DNA from: Luteimonas_C sp035250245
GTDB taxonomy: Bacteria > Pseudomonadota > Gammaproteobacteria > Xanthomonadales > Xanthomonadaceae
Direction of reading: 5' to 3'
DNA: 40,009 nt
Assembly: GCA_035250245.1 (NCBI GenBank)
Contig: DATFFH010000108.1
Coordinates: forward strand, 1 to 40,009
Numbering within the stretch: position 1 is the first letter of the stretch; every line of letters starts with the position of its first letter. The position numbers and the translations under genes are program-made. The notes under the pieces are model-generated. The model was not told the origin of the DNA and searched no databases. It saw nothing but the letters and a program-made list of their open reading frames with translations. Below are positions 7,849 to 15,700 of the stretch, piece after piece.

Positions 7849-9248
7849 ATAAAACTTTATTGTCCTTGCTGGCCGCTGTCGCGTTCGCCGGCGCCGCCTC
7901 CTCAGCGCAAGCCCAGACCGCCGCATCGATCGACAAGATCGCCGCTGTGGTCGGCGAAGATGTGATCCTGCAGAGCGAACTGGATCGCGCCGTGCGCAAC
8001 GTGCTGGCCCAGTACGCCAACCGTCAGGACCAGCTGCCGCCGCGCGACGTGCTGGAGAAGCAGGTGCTGGAGCGCTTGATCCTGGTGCGCTTGCAGGTAT
8101 CCCGCGCCGAGCAGGTCGGCGTCCGCGTCAGCGACGAGGAAGTCGACCAGGCGGTCAACGGCGTCGCCAGCCAGAACGGCATCAGTGTCGATCAGCTGCG
8201 CCAGCAGCTGACGTCGGAAGGCATCGGCTACAACGATTTCCGCTCCACCCTGCGCGACGAAATGGTCACCCAGCGCTTGCGTCAGAGCTATGCGCAGGGC
8301 CGGATCAACGTGAGCGAAGCGGAAGTGAGCGCGGCGATGGCTGCCCAGGCCAACGCCGGCGCCCAATTCCACCTTGCCCACATCCTGGTCGCCCTGCCCG
8401 ACGGTGCGACCGCTGAACAGATCGCGGTCGGCCAGAAGAAGATCGATGGCGTCAAAGCCCTCATCGACAAGGGGGAAATGGATTTCGCCGCCGCCGCCGT
8501 ACGCTATTCGGACAGCCCGAACGCGCTGGAAGGCGGCGACCTGGGTTGGCGCAGCCAGGACGAGATTCCGACCGCCTTCGCCGAGCAGATCCGCAATCTG
8601 CAGCCAGGCCAAGTCGTCGGCCCGATCCGCGGCCCGAGCGGCTTCCAGTTGGTGAAGCTGGTCGAAACCCGCGACGCCGCGCAGGGCGGCGGCCAGGTGA
8701 CGCAATACCAAGCGCGCAACATCCTGATCCGCATCGACGCCGACACCACCGAAGCGCAGGCCAAGGCCAAGCTGGACACCTTGCGCGCCCGCGTGGCCGG
8801 TGGCGCCGATTTCGCCGAAGTCGCCAAGGAAAGTTCGGACGACGAGCGCACCCGCGACAAGGGCGGCGACCTGGGTTGGTTCTCGCAGGAAACCTACGGC
8901 GCCGACTTCGGCAGCATGGTCGCCGGCCTGCGCGACGGTCAGGTCTCGGAACCGTTCCGCACCTCGGCCGGCTTGAACCTGGTCCAGCGCGTCGCCTCGC
9001 GCCAGGCCGACGCCAATACCGACGATACCCGCCGCGCCCAAGTGCGCGAGACGATCGGCCGCCGCAAGCTGGAAGACGAATACAACCGCTTCCTGCGCGA
9101 GATGCGCGGCGATGCTTACGTCGACATCCGCAGCGGCGCTGCGGCCGGCCAGACCACGCAACCGCTGCCGACCGAAGCGGCGCCGGCCGAAGTGCCGCGC
9201 GCGCAGCGCAAGCCCAAGGTCGATCCGGGCAGCGCCAGCCAACGCTGA
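7845..9248 (+). CDS. surA: periplasmic chaperone / peptidyl-prolyl isomerase SurA
   Basis: This 467-residue periplasmic chaperone delivers outer-membrane proteins, LptD among them, to the Bam machine. The signal peptide is residues 1-23 with an AQA cleavage site. The SurA N-terminal domain (IAAVVGEDVILQSELDRAV) is followed by two parvulin domains, at about residues 173-277 (starting AQFHLAHILV) and 285-387 (starting YQARNILIRI), each with the GGDLGW motif. The C-terminal tail after about residue 430 is Pro/Ala-rich and basic. The start overlaps the lptD stop by 4 bp, so folding factor and client are co-expressed. Confidence 0.95.
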   Translation: MNKTLLSLLAAVAFAGAASSAQAQTAASIDKIAAVVGEDVILQSELDRAVRNVLAQYANRQDQLPPRDVLEKQVLERLILVRLQVSRAEQVGVRVSDEEVDQAVNGVASQNGISVDQLRQQLTSEGIGYNDFRSTLRDEMVTQRLRQSYAQGRINVSEAEVSAAMAAQANAGAQFHLAHILVALPDGATAEQIAVGQKKIDGVKALIDKGEMDFAAAAVRYSDSPNALEGGDLGWRSQDEIPTAFAEQIRNLQPGQVVGPIRGPSGFQLVKLVETRDAAQGGGQVTQYQARNILIRIDADTTEAQAKAKLDTLRARVAGGADFAEVAKESSDDERTRDKGGDLGWFSQETYGADFGSMVAGLRDGQVSEPFRTSAGLNLVQRVASRQADANTDDTRRAQVRETIGRRKLEDEYNRFLREMRGDAYVDIRSGAAAGQTTQPLPTEAAPAEVPRAQRKPKVDPGSASQR

Positions 9249-9249
9249 C

Positions 9250-10227
9250 ATGAATCCGCGGCTTGCCCTGGTCGCGGGCGAGCCGGCCGGCGTCGGCCCC
9301 GAGCTCTGCGTGCGTTTGGCGCAGGAGCCCCGTGCCGATCGCCGGCTCGAAGTCTTCGCCGATCCCGATACGTTGCGCGCAGCCGCCGATGCGCTGTCGC
9401 TGCCGCTGCGTCTGCGCGATGTCGATGCGCACGCCGGGAATCCCGGCGACATCGTCTTGCGTCCCTTCCCCAACGCCGTGCGCAGCCGTTTCGGCGCGCC
9501 CGACCCCGCCAATGCGGTGGCGGTGATCGATGCGCTGACCGCCGCCGCCGACGGCTGCCTGCGCGGCGAGTACGACGGCCTGGTCACCGGCCCCGTGCAC
9601 AAAGCCACGATCAACGCCGGCGGCATCGCCTACACCGGCACTACCGAGCTGCTGGCCGCGCGCGCCGGCCGCGAAGTGGTGATGATGCTGGCCAACGACA
9701 TCGTCCGCGTCGCCCTCGCCACGACACACCTGCCGCTGCGCGCGGTCGCCGACGCGATCTCCGGCGAAGGCTTGAAAACGACCCTGCGGATCGTCCACGC
9801 CGCATTGCAAAACGACTTCGGCGTCGCCGCGCCGCGGATCGCGGTGCTGGGGCTGAATCCGCATGCGGGCGAGGCCGGGCACCTGGGCCGCGAGGAAATC
9901 GACACTATCGCGCCGGCGATGGCCGAACTGGCCGCCGAAGGCCTGTCGCTGATCGGCCCGCTGCCCGCCGACACCGCCTTCCTGCCCGCGAAACTCGCCG
10001 GCTTCGACGCGGTGCTGGCGATGTATCACGACCAAGGCCTGCCGGTGCTGAAGTACAGCGGCTTCGAGCGCGCGGTGAACCTCACCTTGGGCCTTCCTTA
10101 TCCGCGCGTCGCGGTCGATCACGGCACCGCGCTCGATCTGGCCGGCACCGGCCGCGCCGATCCTTCCAGCCTGTTCGCCGCGGTCGAGGCCTGCGCGCGC
10201 ATCGCCCAACGCAGGCGCGACGCATGA
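9250..10227 (+). CDS. pdxA: 4-hydroxythreonine-4-phosphate dehydrogenase PdxA
   Basis: This 325-residue NAD-dependent enzyme oxidises and decarboxylates 4-phosphohydroxy-threonine on the way to pyridoxal 5'-phosphate. The metal ligands are seen as His160 (ATTHLPL), His205 (GLNPHAGE) and His260 (AMYHDQGLPVLKY). They keep the 45- and 55-residue spacings of the E. coli enzyme (166, 211, 266). The N-terminal GEPAGVGPEL and the C-terminal DHGTALDLAGTG are also typical. The start lies one base after the surA stop, and the end overlaps rsmA by 4 bp. Confidence 0.95.
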   Translation: MNPRLALVAGEPAGVGPELCVRLAQEPRADRRLEVFADPDTLRAAADALSLPLRLRDVDAHAGNPGDIVLRPFPNAVRSRFGAPDPANAVAVIDALTAAADGCLRGEYDGLVTGPVHKATINAGGIAYTGTTELLAARAGREVVMMLANDIVRVALATTHLPLRAVADAISGEGLKTTLRIVHAALQNDFGVAAPRIAVLGLNPHAGEAGHLGREEIDTIAPAMAELAAEGLSLIGPLPADTAFLPAKLAGFDAVLAMYHDQGLPVLKYSGFERAVNLTLGLPYPRVAVDHGTALDLAGTGRADPSSLFAAVEACARIAQRRRDA

Positions 10228-11009
10228 GCGGCTTCACCGAACCGCCGAAGAAATCCTTCGGCCAGCATTTCCTGCACGAGCGCGGGGTGATCGACAAGAT
10301 CGTTCTGGCGATCGATCCGCAGCCGGGCGACGCCATCGTCGAAATCGGCCCCGGCCAGGGCGCGTTGACCTTGCCGCTGCTGGCCAAGCACGGCGCGCTG
10401 ACCGCGATCGAATTCGACCGCGATCTGCTGGCGCCGCTGGCCGCCGCCGCGCGCGAGGTCGGCGATCTGACCCTGATCTCCAGCGACGCACTGAACGTCG
10501 ACCTGACCGCGCTGGCCGCCGGCCAGCGGATCCGCCTGGTCGGCAACCTGCCCTACAACGTGTCGTCCCCGATCCTGTTCCATGCCCTGGACCACGCGGC
10601 GGCGATCCGCGACATGCATTTCATGCTGCAGAAGGAAGTGGTCGACCGCATGGCCGCCGCGCCCGGCAGCAAGGTCTACGGCCGGCTCAGCGTGATGCTG
10701 CAGGCCTATTGCCGGGTGACGCCTTTGTTCAAGGTGCCGCCGGGCGCGTTCCGGCCGCCGCCGAAGGTGGATTCGGCGGTGGTGCGGCTGGTGCCGCGCG
10801 CGGAAGCGGAGATCGGCATCGCCGATCGCGGCCGCTTCGCCGCGATCGTGCGCGCCGCCTTCGGCCAGCGCCGCAAGACGCTGCGCAACGCCTTGCAGGG
10901 CGTGGCCGACACGGAAACCATCTCGGCCGCCGGCCTCGAATCCGGCCTGCGCGCCGAACAAGTCGACGTGGCCGGTTTCGTCCGCCTGGCCAACCTGGCT
11001 TCGCCGTAG
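10224..11009 (+). CDS. rsmA: 16S rRNA (adenine1518-N6/adenine1519-N6)-dimethyltransferase RsmA
   Basis: This 261-residue SAM-dependent enzyme (KsgA) dimethylates the two adjacent adenines in helix 45 of 16S rRNA late in 30S assembly. The N-terminal KKSFGQHFL, the SAM motif IVEIGPGQGALT and the catalytic NLPYNVSSP are intact. PPGAFRPPPKVDSAVV and the C-terminal FGQRRKTLRNAL complete the family pattern. It is translationally coupled to pdxA by an ATGA overlap and is followed by a 35-bp gap before apaG. Confidence 0.96.
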   Translation: MSGFTEPPKKSFGQHFLHERGVIDKIVLAIDPQPGDAIVEIGPGQGALTLPLLAKHGALTAIEFDRDLLAPLAAAAREVGDLTLISSDALNVDLTALAAGQRIRLVGNLPYNVSSPILFHALDHAAAIRDMHFMLQKEVVDRMAAAPGSKVYGRLSVMLQAYCRVTPLFKVPPGAFRPPPKVDSAVVRLVPRAEAEIGIADRGRFAAIVRAAFGQRRKTLRNALQGVADTETISAAGLESGLRAEQVDVAGFVRLANLASP

Positions 11010-11032
11010 CTCGAACGTTCACGCCGCTCGCT

Positions 11033-11038
11033 TACACT
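11033..11038 (+). promoter_or_regulatory. possible -10 element placed for a leaderless apaG mRNA
   Basis: TACACT lies 6 nt before the apaG ATG, in a gap where no Shine-Dalgarno sequence is visible. A transcript started from it would begin at or next to the start codon. No convincing -35 hexamer is seen (the best nearby is TCGAAC at 11011), so this is a weak call. Confidence 0.3.
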
Positions 11039-11044
11039 GTCGGC

Positions 11045-11425
11045 ATGGACAATGCCGATTACGCCTTCGACATCGACGTCGCGACCCGCTACCTGGACGA
11101 CCAATCCGCGCCGGAAGAAGGCCGCTTCGTATTCGCCTACACCATCCATATCCGCAACCGCGGCCGCGTGCCGGCGCGGCTGCTGGGCCGACGCTGGATC
11201 ATCACCGACGCCAACGGCAAGGTGGAGGAAGTGCAAGGCGAAGGCGTGGTCGGCGAACAACCCTGGCTGCGGCCCGGCGAGGATTACGAGTACACCTCCG
11301 GCGCAGTGCTCGAAACCAGCCTGGGCACGATGCACGGCAGCTACGACATGCTGGCCGACGACGGCACGCGCTTCGACGCGCCGATCCCGGCCTTCACTTT
11401 GTCCATGCCGCGCACACTGCACTGA
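11045..11425 (+). CDS. apaG: ApaG (DUF525) protein
   Basis: The 126-residue all-beta protein has the typical ApaG core: a central YTIHIRN strand, RRWIITDANG, EVQGEGVVGEQPWL, GEDYEYTSG and a final GTMHGSYDML. The fold is fibronectin-III/Ig-like. The molecular function is not settled; it has been linked to Co2+ resistance and Mg efflux, and binds pyrophosphate compounds in some species. It lies between rsmA and apaH, as in E. coli. The gap to apaH is 10 bp. Confidence 0.93.
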   Translation: MDNADYAFDIDVATRYLDDQSAPEEGRFVFAYTIHIRNRGRVPARLLGRRWIITDANGKVEEVQGEGVVGEQPWLRPGEDYEYTSGAVLETSLGTMHGSYDMLADDGTRFDAPIPAFTLSMPRTLH

Positions 11426-11435
11426 GAACGGCGCG

Positions 11436-12299
11436 ATGGCGGTCTGGGCAATCGGCGACCTACAGGGCTGTTACGAACCGACGCGGCGGCTGCTCGACCG
11501 GATCAATTTCGATCCCGCTGCCGATCGGCTGTGGTTCTGCGGCGACCTGGTCAACCGCGGCGGCGAGTCGCTGGAAACATTGCGCCTGGTGCATTCGCTG
11601 CGCGCCAACGCGGTGACGGTGCTCGGCAACCACGATCTGTCGCTGCTGGCGATCGCCGAGCGCCGGCCGGAGGACCAGCGCAAGGTCAATCCGGACCTGC
11701 AACGCGTGCTCTTCGCCGAAGACCGGGACGTGCTGCTCGACTGGCTGCGCTCACAACCTCTATTGCATATCGACCGCGCGCTCGGCTGGATGATGGTCCA
11801 CGCGGGCCTGGCGCCGAAATGGACGGTTTCGCTGGCCGAGAAGCACGCACGCGAAGTCGAGCAGCGGCTGCGCGGCGACGGCTACCGCAAGCTGCTGAAG
11901 AACATGTACGGCGACCAGCCGGCCTGGTCGCCGAAACTGAGCGGCAGCGAACGCGATCGCGCGATCATCAACGTGTTCACCCGGCTGCGTTATTGCACGC
12001 CGCGCGGCCGCATCGCTTTCGACGCGAAGGGCGCACCCGGCACCCAATTGCCGGGGCTGTATCCGTGGTACGAAGTGCCCGGTCGCGCCGAGCGCGACCT
12101 GAAGATCGTGTGCGGGCATTGGTCCACGCTGGGGCTGTTCATCGGCCATGGCGTGCATGCCCTGGACACCGGCGCGGTCTGGGGCGGCAAGCTGACCGCG
12201 CTGCGCTTGGACAGCGAAGAACTGCGCGTCGTCCAGGTGCCGGGGCGCGACGTGCCGGCGAATCCGCCTCTATCGAACGCCGGTCAGGCGCGCAAGTAA
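11436..12299 (+). CDS. apaH: symmetrical bis(5'-nucleosyl)-tetraphosphatase ApaH
   Basis: This 287-residue calcineurin-like phosphoesterase cleaves Ap4A to two ADP, and also acts on Np4-capped RNA. The dinuclear metal motifs are AIGDLQGCY, CGDLVNRGGESL and LGNHD, followed later by MMVHAG and CGHWSTLG. It is the last gene of the operon. Its 3' end overlaps the folA gene of the opposite strand by 16 bp, so the two transcripts are antisense to each other at their ends. Confidence 0.95.
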   Translation: MAVWAIGDLQGCYEPTRRLLDRINFDPAADRLWFCGDLVNRGGESLETLRLVHSLRANAVTVLGNHDLSLLAIAERRPEDQRKVNPDLQRVLFAEDRDVLLDWLRSQPLLHIDRALGWMMVHAGLAPKWTVSLAEKHAREVEQRLRGDGYRKLLKNMYGDQPAWSPKLSGSERDRAIINVFTRLRYCTPRGRIAFDAKGAPGTQLPGLYPWYEVPGRAERDLKIVCGHWSTLGLFIGHGVHALDTGAVWGGKLTALRLDSEELRVVQVPGRDVPANPPLSNAGQARK

Positions 12300-12781
12300 T
12301 CCGCGAACACGAACGCATGCGCATGCCGCTCGTCGGCGGAGTGCGCTTCGCTCGCCGCGATGCGCCATTGCGCGATATCGAACTGCGGGAAGAAGGCATC
12401 GGCGCCGTCGACCGCCGTGTCGACGTAGGTCAGGTGCAGATGCGTGGCCGAAGGCAGCGCCAACGCATAAATCTCGCCGCCGCCGATCACGCACACTTCC
12501 TCGGCGCCGGCCGCATCAGCCGCGCGCAGTGCAGCATCCAGGGACGACACTGCCTGCATGCCCTCGAAAGGCACGCCCCCGGAGCGGGTCAACACCAGAT
12601 TCTGCCGCCCCGGTAGCGCGCGCCCCAGCGATTCGGCGGTCTTGCGCCCCATCAGCACCGGCCTGCCCAAGGTGAGTTTCTTGAAACGCTTCAGGTCGTC
12701 GGGCAGATGCCATGGCAGCGCATTGCCCTTGCCGATGGCGAAATTGCGGTCCAGCGCGGCGATCAACGACAACCGGGTCAT
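12284..12781 (-). CDS. folA: dihydrofolate reductase FolA
   Basis: This 165-residue NADPH-dependent enzyme regenerates tetrahydrofolate, which ThyA (two genes upstream in the same cluster) consumes. Family features are SLIAALDRNFAIGKGNALPW at the N terminus, then LPDDLKRFKKLTLG, VLMGRKTAESLG, and the glycine-rich VIGGGEIYA. The start ATG overlaps the doxX stop by 4 bp. Convergent with apaH, with overlapping ends; in E. coli the same two genes are neighbours but not on opposite strands in this overlapping way. Confidence 0.95.
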   Translation of the reverse strand: MTRLSLIAALDRNFAIGKGNALPWHLPDDLKRFKKLTLGRPVLMGRKTAESLGRALPGRQNLVLTRSGGVPFEGMQAVSSLDAALRAADAAGAEEVCVIGGGEIYALALPSATHLHLTYVDTAVDGADAFFPQFDIAQWRIAASEAHSADERHAHAFVFADYLRA

Positions 12782-13218
12782 GCGGCCTTGCGCCAAGCGC
12801 GGTCGACCGAATAACGGCCGGCGCCCGTGAACATCAGACATACACCGGCGGCGACCAGCGCGAGCGCGGCGAACGCACCGGGATAAGGCTGCTTCGAATC
12901 GACCATGACGATCGCCACGACGAAATTGAAAGCGACGATCGCGCCCGCGAAACGCGTGCACAAGCCCAAGGCCAGCGCCAAGCCGCCGCCGAACTGGCCG
13001 GCGACCGACAGCACCGCGCAGAACAGCGGGAACGGGAAACCGAACTGGGCCAGGAAATCGCGGAATTCCAGCATCCGCGCCCAGGAGAACACGTTGTCCT
13101 GGGTCATGAACATCAGATGCCCGCCCACCACCAGGCGCAACACCAGCAAACCGAAGTCGCCGCTGCCCGCCAGCCGGCGTTCCACGGCGTTGTGCCATTG
13201 CGCGATCTTGTTGCCCAT
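12778..13218 (-). CDS. DoxX family membrane protein
   Basis: This 146-residue integral membrane protein has four predicted hydrophobic helices. The first carries LVLRLVVGGHLMFM and the third GGGLALALGLCTRFAGAIVAF, as in DoxX/TQO-small-subunit-like proteins. The ATG at 13218 has GGAG about 7 bases upstream. Function in bacteria is poorly defined, with links to respiratory quinone chemistry and oxidative stress. It is inserted between thyA and folA in a run of same-strand genes and overlaps folA by 4 bp. Confidence 0.8.
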   Translation of the reverse strand: MGNKIAQWHNAVERRLAGSGDFGLLVLRLVVGGHLMFMTQDNVFSWARMLEFRDFLAQFGFPFPLFCAVLSVAGQFGGGLALALGLCTRFAGAIVAFNFVVAIVMVDSKQPYPGAFAALALVAAGVCLMFTGAGRYSVDRAWRKAA

Positions 13219-13316
13219 GCCCGCTCCGTCTGTGCCTGATATTGCGGGCATTCGAGCGGCTTCCGGCGCCAACCGCCAGCGCGGCGGGACGAAAGCGCGT
13301 CGGCGCGTGACGAACG

Positions 13317-14111
13317 TCAGACCGCCACCGGCGCCTTGATCGCGGGCAAGGGATCGTAGCCCTCTATCGCGATGTCCTCGTACGCGAACGCGAACAGGTC
13401 GGTTACGTCGGGGTTGAGCTTCAGTTTCGGCAAAGCCCGCGGCGAACGCGAAAGCTGCTCGCGGGCCTGTTCGAAATGATTGGAATACAGATGCGCGTCG
13501 CCCAGCGTGTGCACGAAATCGCCCACGCCCAACCCCGTCGCCTGCGCCACCATGTGGGTGAGCAGCGCGTAACTGGCGATGTTGAACGGCACGCCCAGGA
13601 AGATGTCGCCGCTGCGCTGGTACAGCTGGCAGCTGAGCTTGCCGTTCGCGACATAGAACTGGAACATCGTATGGCAGGGCATCAAGGCCATGTCCGGCAG
13701 GTCGGCGACGTTCCAGGCGCTGACGATCAAGCGACGCGAATCGGGATTGCGCTTGATCTCGTCCACCAGCCAGCGCATCTGGTCGATTTCGCGGCCGTCC
13801 GGCGCCGCCCAGCGACGCCATTGTTTGCCGTAGACCGGACCGAGTTCGCCATCCGCGTCGGCCCACTCGTCCCAGATCGAAACTTTGTTCTCGCGCAGGT
13901 ATTCGATGTTGGTTTCGCCGCGCAGGAACCACAGCAGCTCGTGCACGATCGAGCGCAAATGCAGCTTCTTGGTGGTGACCAGCGGGAAGCCTTCGTTCAA
14001 GTCGAAACGCATCTGCCAGCCGAACACGCTGCGCGTGCCGGTGCCGGTGCGATCGCCTTTCTCGGCGCCGTGCTCGAGGACGTGACGCAACAGTTCGAGA
14101 TATTGGCGCAT
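13317..14111 (-). CDS. thyA: thymidylate synthase ThyA
   Basis: This 264-residue enzyme, the same length as the E. coli protein, methylates dUMP to dTMP using methylene-tetrahydrofolate and leaves dihydrofolate for FolA. The catalytic Cys146 lies in LMPCHTMFQFYV. The dUMP-binding RRLIVSAWNVADLP and QRSGDIFLGVPFNIASYA segments and the folate-binding C terminus are intact. It follows lgt by 13 bp, an arrangement shared with E. coli (lgt-thyA). Confidence 0.97.
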   Translation of the reverse strand: MRQYLELLRHVLEHGAEKGDRTGTGTRSVFGWQMRFDLNEGFPLVTTKKLHLRSIVHELLWFLRGETNIEYLRENKVSIWDEWADADGELGPVYGKQWRRWAAPDGREIDQMRWLVDEIKRNPDSRRLIVSAWNVADLPDMALMPCHTMFQFYVANGKLSCQLYQRSGDIFLGVPFNIASYALLTHMVAQATGLGVGDFVHTLGDAHLYSNHFEQAREQLSRSPRALPKLKLNPDVTDLFAFAYEDIAIEGYDPLPAIKAPVAV

Positions 14112-14124
14112 GCGTTCGGCCCTA

Positions 14125-15000
14125 CTAGCCCGCCGGAGCGGCTTGCGACTGCAGGGTCGGCGCGCTGCGCGAACGCCACAGCCAAAACAAACCCAACAGG
14201 ATCAGCGGCAAGCTCAACACCTGGCCCATGGTCAGCCAGCCGAAGGCCAGGTAACCCAATTGCGCATCCGGCACGCGTACGAATTCCACCACGAAGCGGA
14301 ACAAGCCGTACAACAGCGCGAACAAGCCCGCGACGGCATAGCGCGGGCGCGGCTTGCGCGAGTAGAACCACAACGCGCAGAACAGCACCAGGCCTTCCAG
14401 CGCGGCCTGGTACAGCTGCGAAGGATGGCGCGCGAAGTGGTCCAGCGCGCCGCGGGCGTATTCCGACTGCAGCGTGGCGGCGTCCATCTTCGCCAGATAG
14501 TTTTCGGCGCGCGGGAAGATCACGCCCCAGCCGGCCTGGGTGTACTTGCCCCACAGCTCGCCGCCGATGAAATTGCCCAACCGACCGAAACCCAAACCCG
14601 GCGGCACCAGCGGCGCGATGAAATCGACCACGTCGAACACGTGCAGGCGGTGCCGCCGCGCCCACCAAGCGACCGCGCCGAACACGCCGAGCAGGCCGCC
14701 GTGGAAGCTCATGCCGCCTTCCCAGACGCGGATCAGCATGAGCGGATTGCTGAGGAAATCGCCGAAGGCGTAGAACAGCACATAACCGATGCGGCCGCCG
14801 AGGACGACGCCGAGCATGGCGTAGAACATCAGATCGCCGTACGCGTTGGCGTCGACGCCGGGCAGGCGTCCGGCCTTGATCCGGCTGCGACCCAGGTACC
14901 AGGCCGCAGCGAAGCCGAGCAGGTACATGATCCCGTACCAGTGGACCTGCAGCGGGCCCAGCGAGAAGGCGATCGGATCGATTTGGTGCAGATAGGTCAT
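14125..15000 (-). CDS. lgt: prolipoprotein diacylglyceryl transferase Lgt
   Basis: This 291-residue inner-membrane enzyme moves diacylglycerol from phosphatidylglycerol to the lipobox cysteine of prolipoproteins. Seven hydrophobic helices are visible. The signature GRLGNFIGGELWG, the SFHGGLLG segment with the essential His, and the periplasmic YPSQLYQA-type segment (here HPSQLYQAALEG) are all present. Its clients in this window include LemA and the SGNH lipoprotein. First gene of the lgt-thyA-doxX-folA run. Confidence 0.96.
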   Translation of the reverse strand: MTYLHQIDPIAFSLGPLQVHWYGIMYLLGFAAAWYLGRSRIKAGRLPGVDANAYGDLMFYAMLGVVLGGRIGYVLFYAFGDFLSNPLMLIRVWEGGMSFHGGLLGVFGAVAWWARRHRLHVFDVVDFIAPLVPPGLGFGRLGNFIGGELWGKYTQAGWGVIFPRAENYLAKMDAATLQSEYARGALDHFARHPSQLYQAALEGLVLFCALWFYSRKPRPRYAVAGLFALLYGLFRFVVEFVRVPDAQLGYLAFGWLTMGQVLSLPLILLGLFWLWRSRSAPTLQSQAAPAG

Positions 15001-15070
15001 CGGGCGGAAGCTTATTTCGGCTGGCTTTTATTTATTGTGCCCGAGAAAGCCGCTGCCGACCCGTGCGGGA

Positions 15071-15190
15071 TGGCGTAAATCCTCCCCGGCCCTCCTTTTT
15101 CAAAGGAGGGAGAACAGCAGATCGCCGCGACCTGTCGCCGGCCGAGAACTCCCCCTTTGAAAAAAGGGGACCGCAGGGGGATTTACGCCA
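15071..15190. repeat. long inverted repeat with CTCCTTTTTCAAAGGAGG core
   Basis: Arms 15071-15112 and 15149-15190 are imperfect reverse complements. Both begin, from the outside, with TGGCGTAAATCC, and each contains a CCTTTTTCAAAGG-type inner palindrome. A related pair sits at 30287-30413. It fills the gap between lgt and the TPM-domain genes. No gene is seen in the interval. Confidence 0.8.
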
Positions 15191-15208
15191 TGCCGCAAGC
15201 TGTCCGCG

Positions 15209-15700
15209 TCAATCCAGAATCCGCGGCAAATCCGGCAACTCGTTCTCATCCATGTCGCCGGGCGCGCGCGGGAAATGCTCGATGAGCAAATCGGACACCG
15301 CCGCCACCCCGCGCAGCGCCGCCGCTTCCGGCTCGCCCGCCTTCAGCCGCTCTTCCATCAGCAGGCAGATGCCGCGCCATTGTTCCGCGCTGACCAGGGC
15401 ATCCAGGCCGCGGTCGGCCACGATTTCGATGCGGTGGTCGGCCAACAGCAGGTACACCAACACGCCATTGTTGGCCTGGGTGTCCCAAACCCGCAGCTGG
15501 GCGAACACTTCGAGCGCGCGGGCGCGCGCATCGCGGCCGCGCAGGACGTCCAGCATAGGCAGTGCGGATTCCACGGCGAAGCAGACCTCACCGCGATGCC
15601 GGCGCTCGCCCTCGCCCACGACCTCGGCAACGCGTTGCAGGCTGTCGCGCGGATACAGGCCATGCGCGGACTGGGCGAACAGATGGCGCAGCAGCCTCAT
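15209..15700 (-). CDS. TPM-domain protein without signal peptide
   Basis: This 163-residue protein matches the TPM/YgcG domain in its core: NNGVLVYLLLADHRIEIVAD, RGLDALVSAEQW, and a C-terminal helix with LLIEHFPR. The family is known from thylakoid and periplasmic membrane-linked proteins. Unlike its neighbour it has no signal peptide or transmembrane segment; it begins with MRLLRHLFAQSA, so it is probably cytoplasmic. The ATG at 15700 overlaps the stop of the upstream TPM gene (TGATG). Third gene of the lemA-TPM-TPM run. Function unknown. Confidence 0.8.
   Translation of the reverse strand: MRLLRHLFAQSAHGLYPRDSLQRVAEVVGEGERRHRGEVCFAVESALPMLDVLRGRDARARALEVFAQLRVWDTQANNGVLVYLLLADHRIEIVADRGLDALVSAEQWRGICLLMEERLKAGEPEAAALRGVAAVSDLLIEHFPRAPGDMDENELPDLPRILD

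Noticed and set aside
5521..7926. Long minus-strand open frame opposite lptD
   Set aside because: lptD is unmistakable on the other strand, with signal peptide and all four disulfide cysteines. The antisense product has no recognisable feature.
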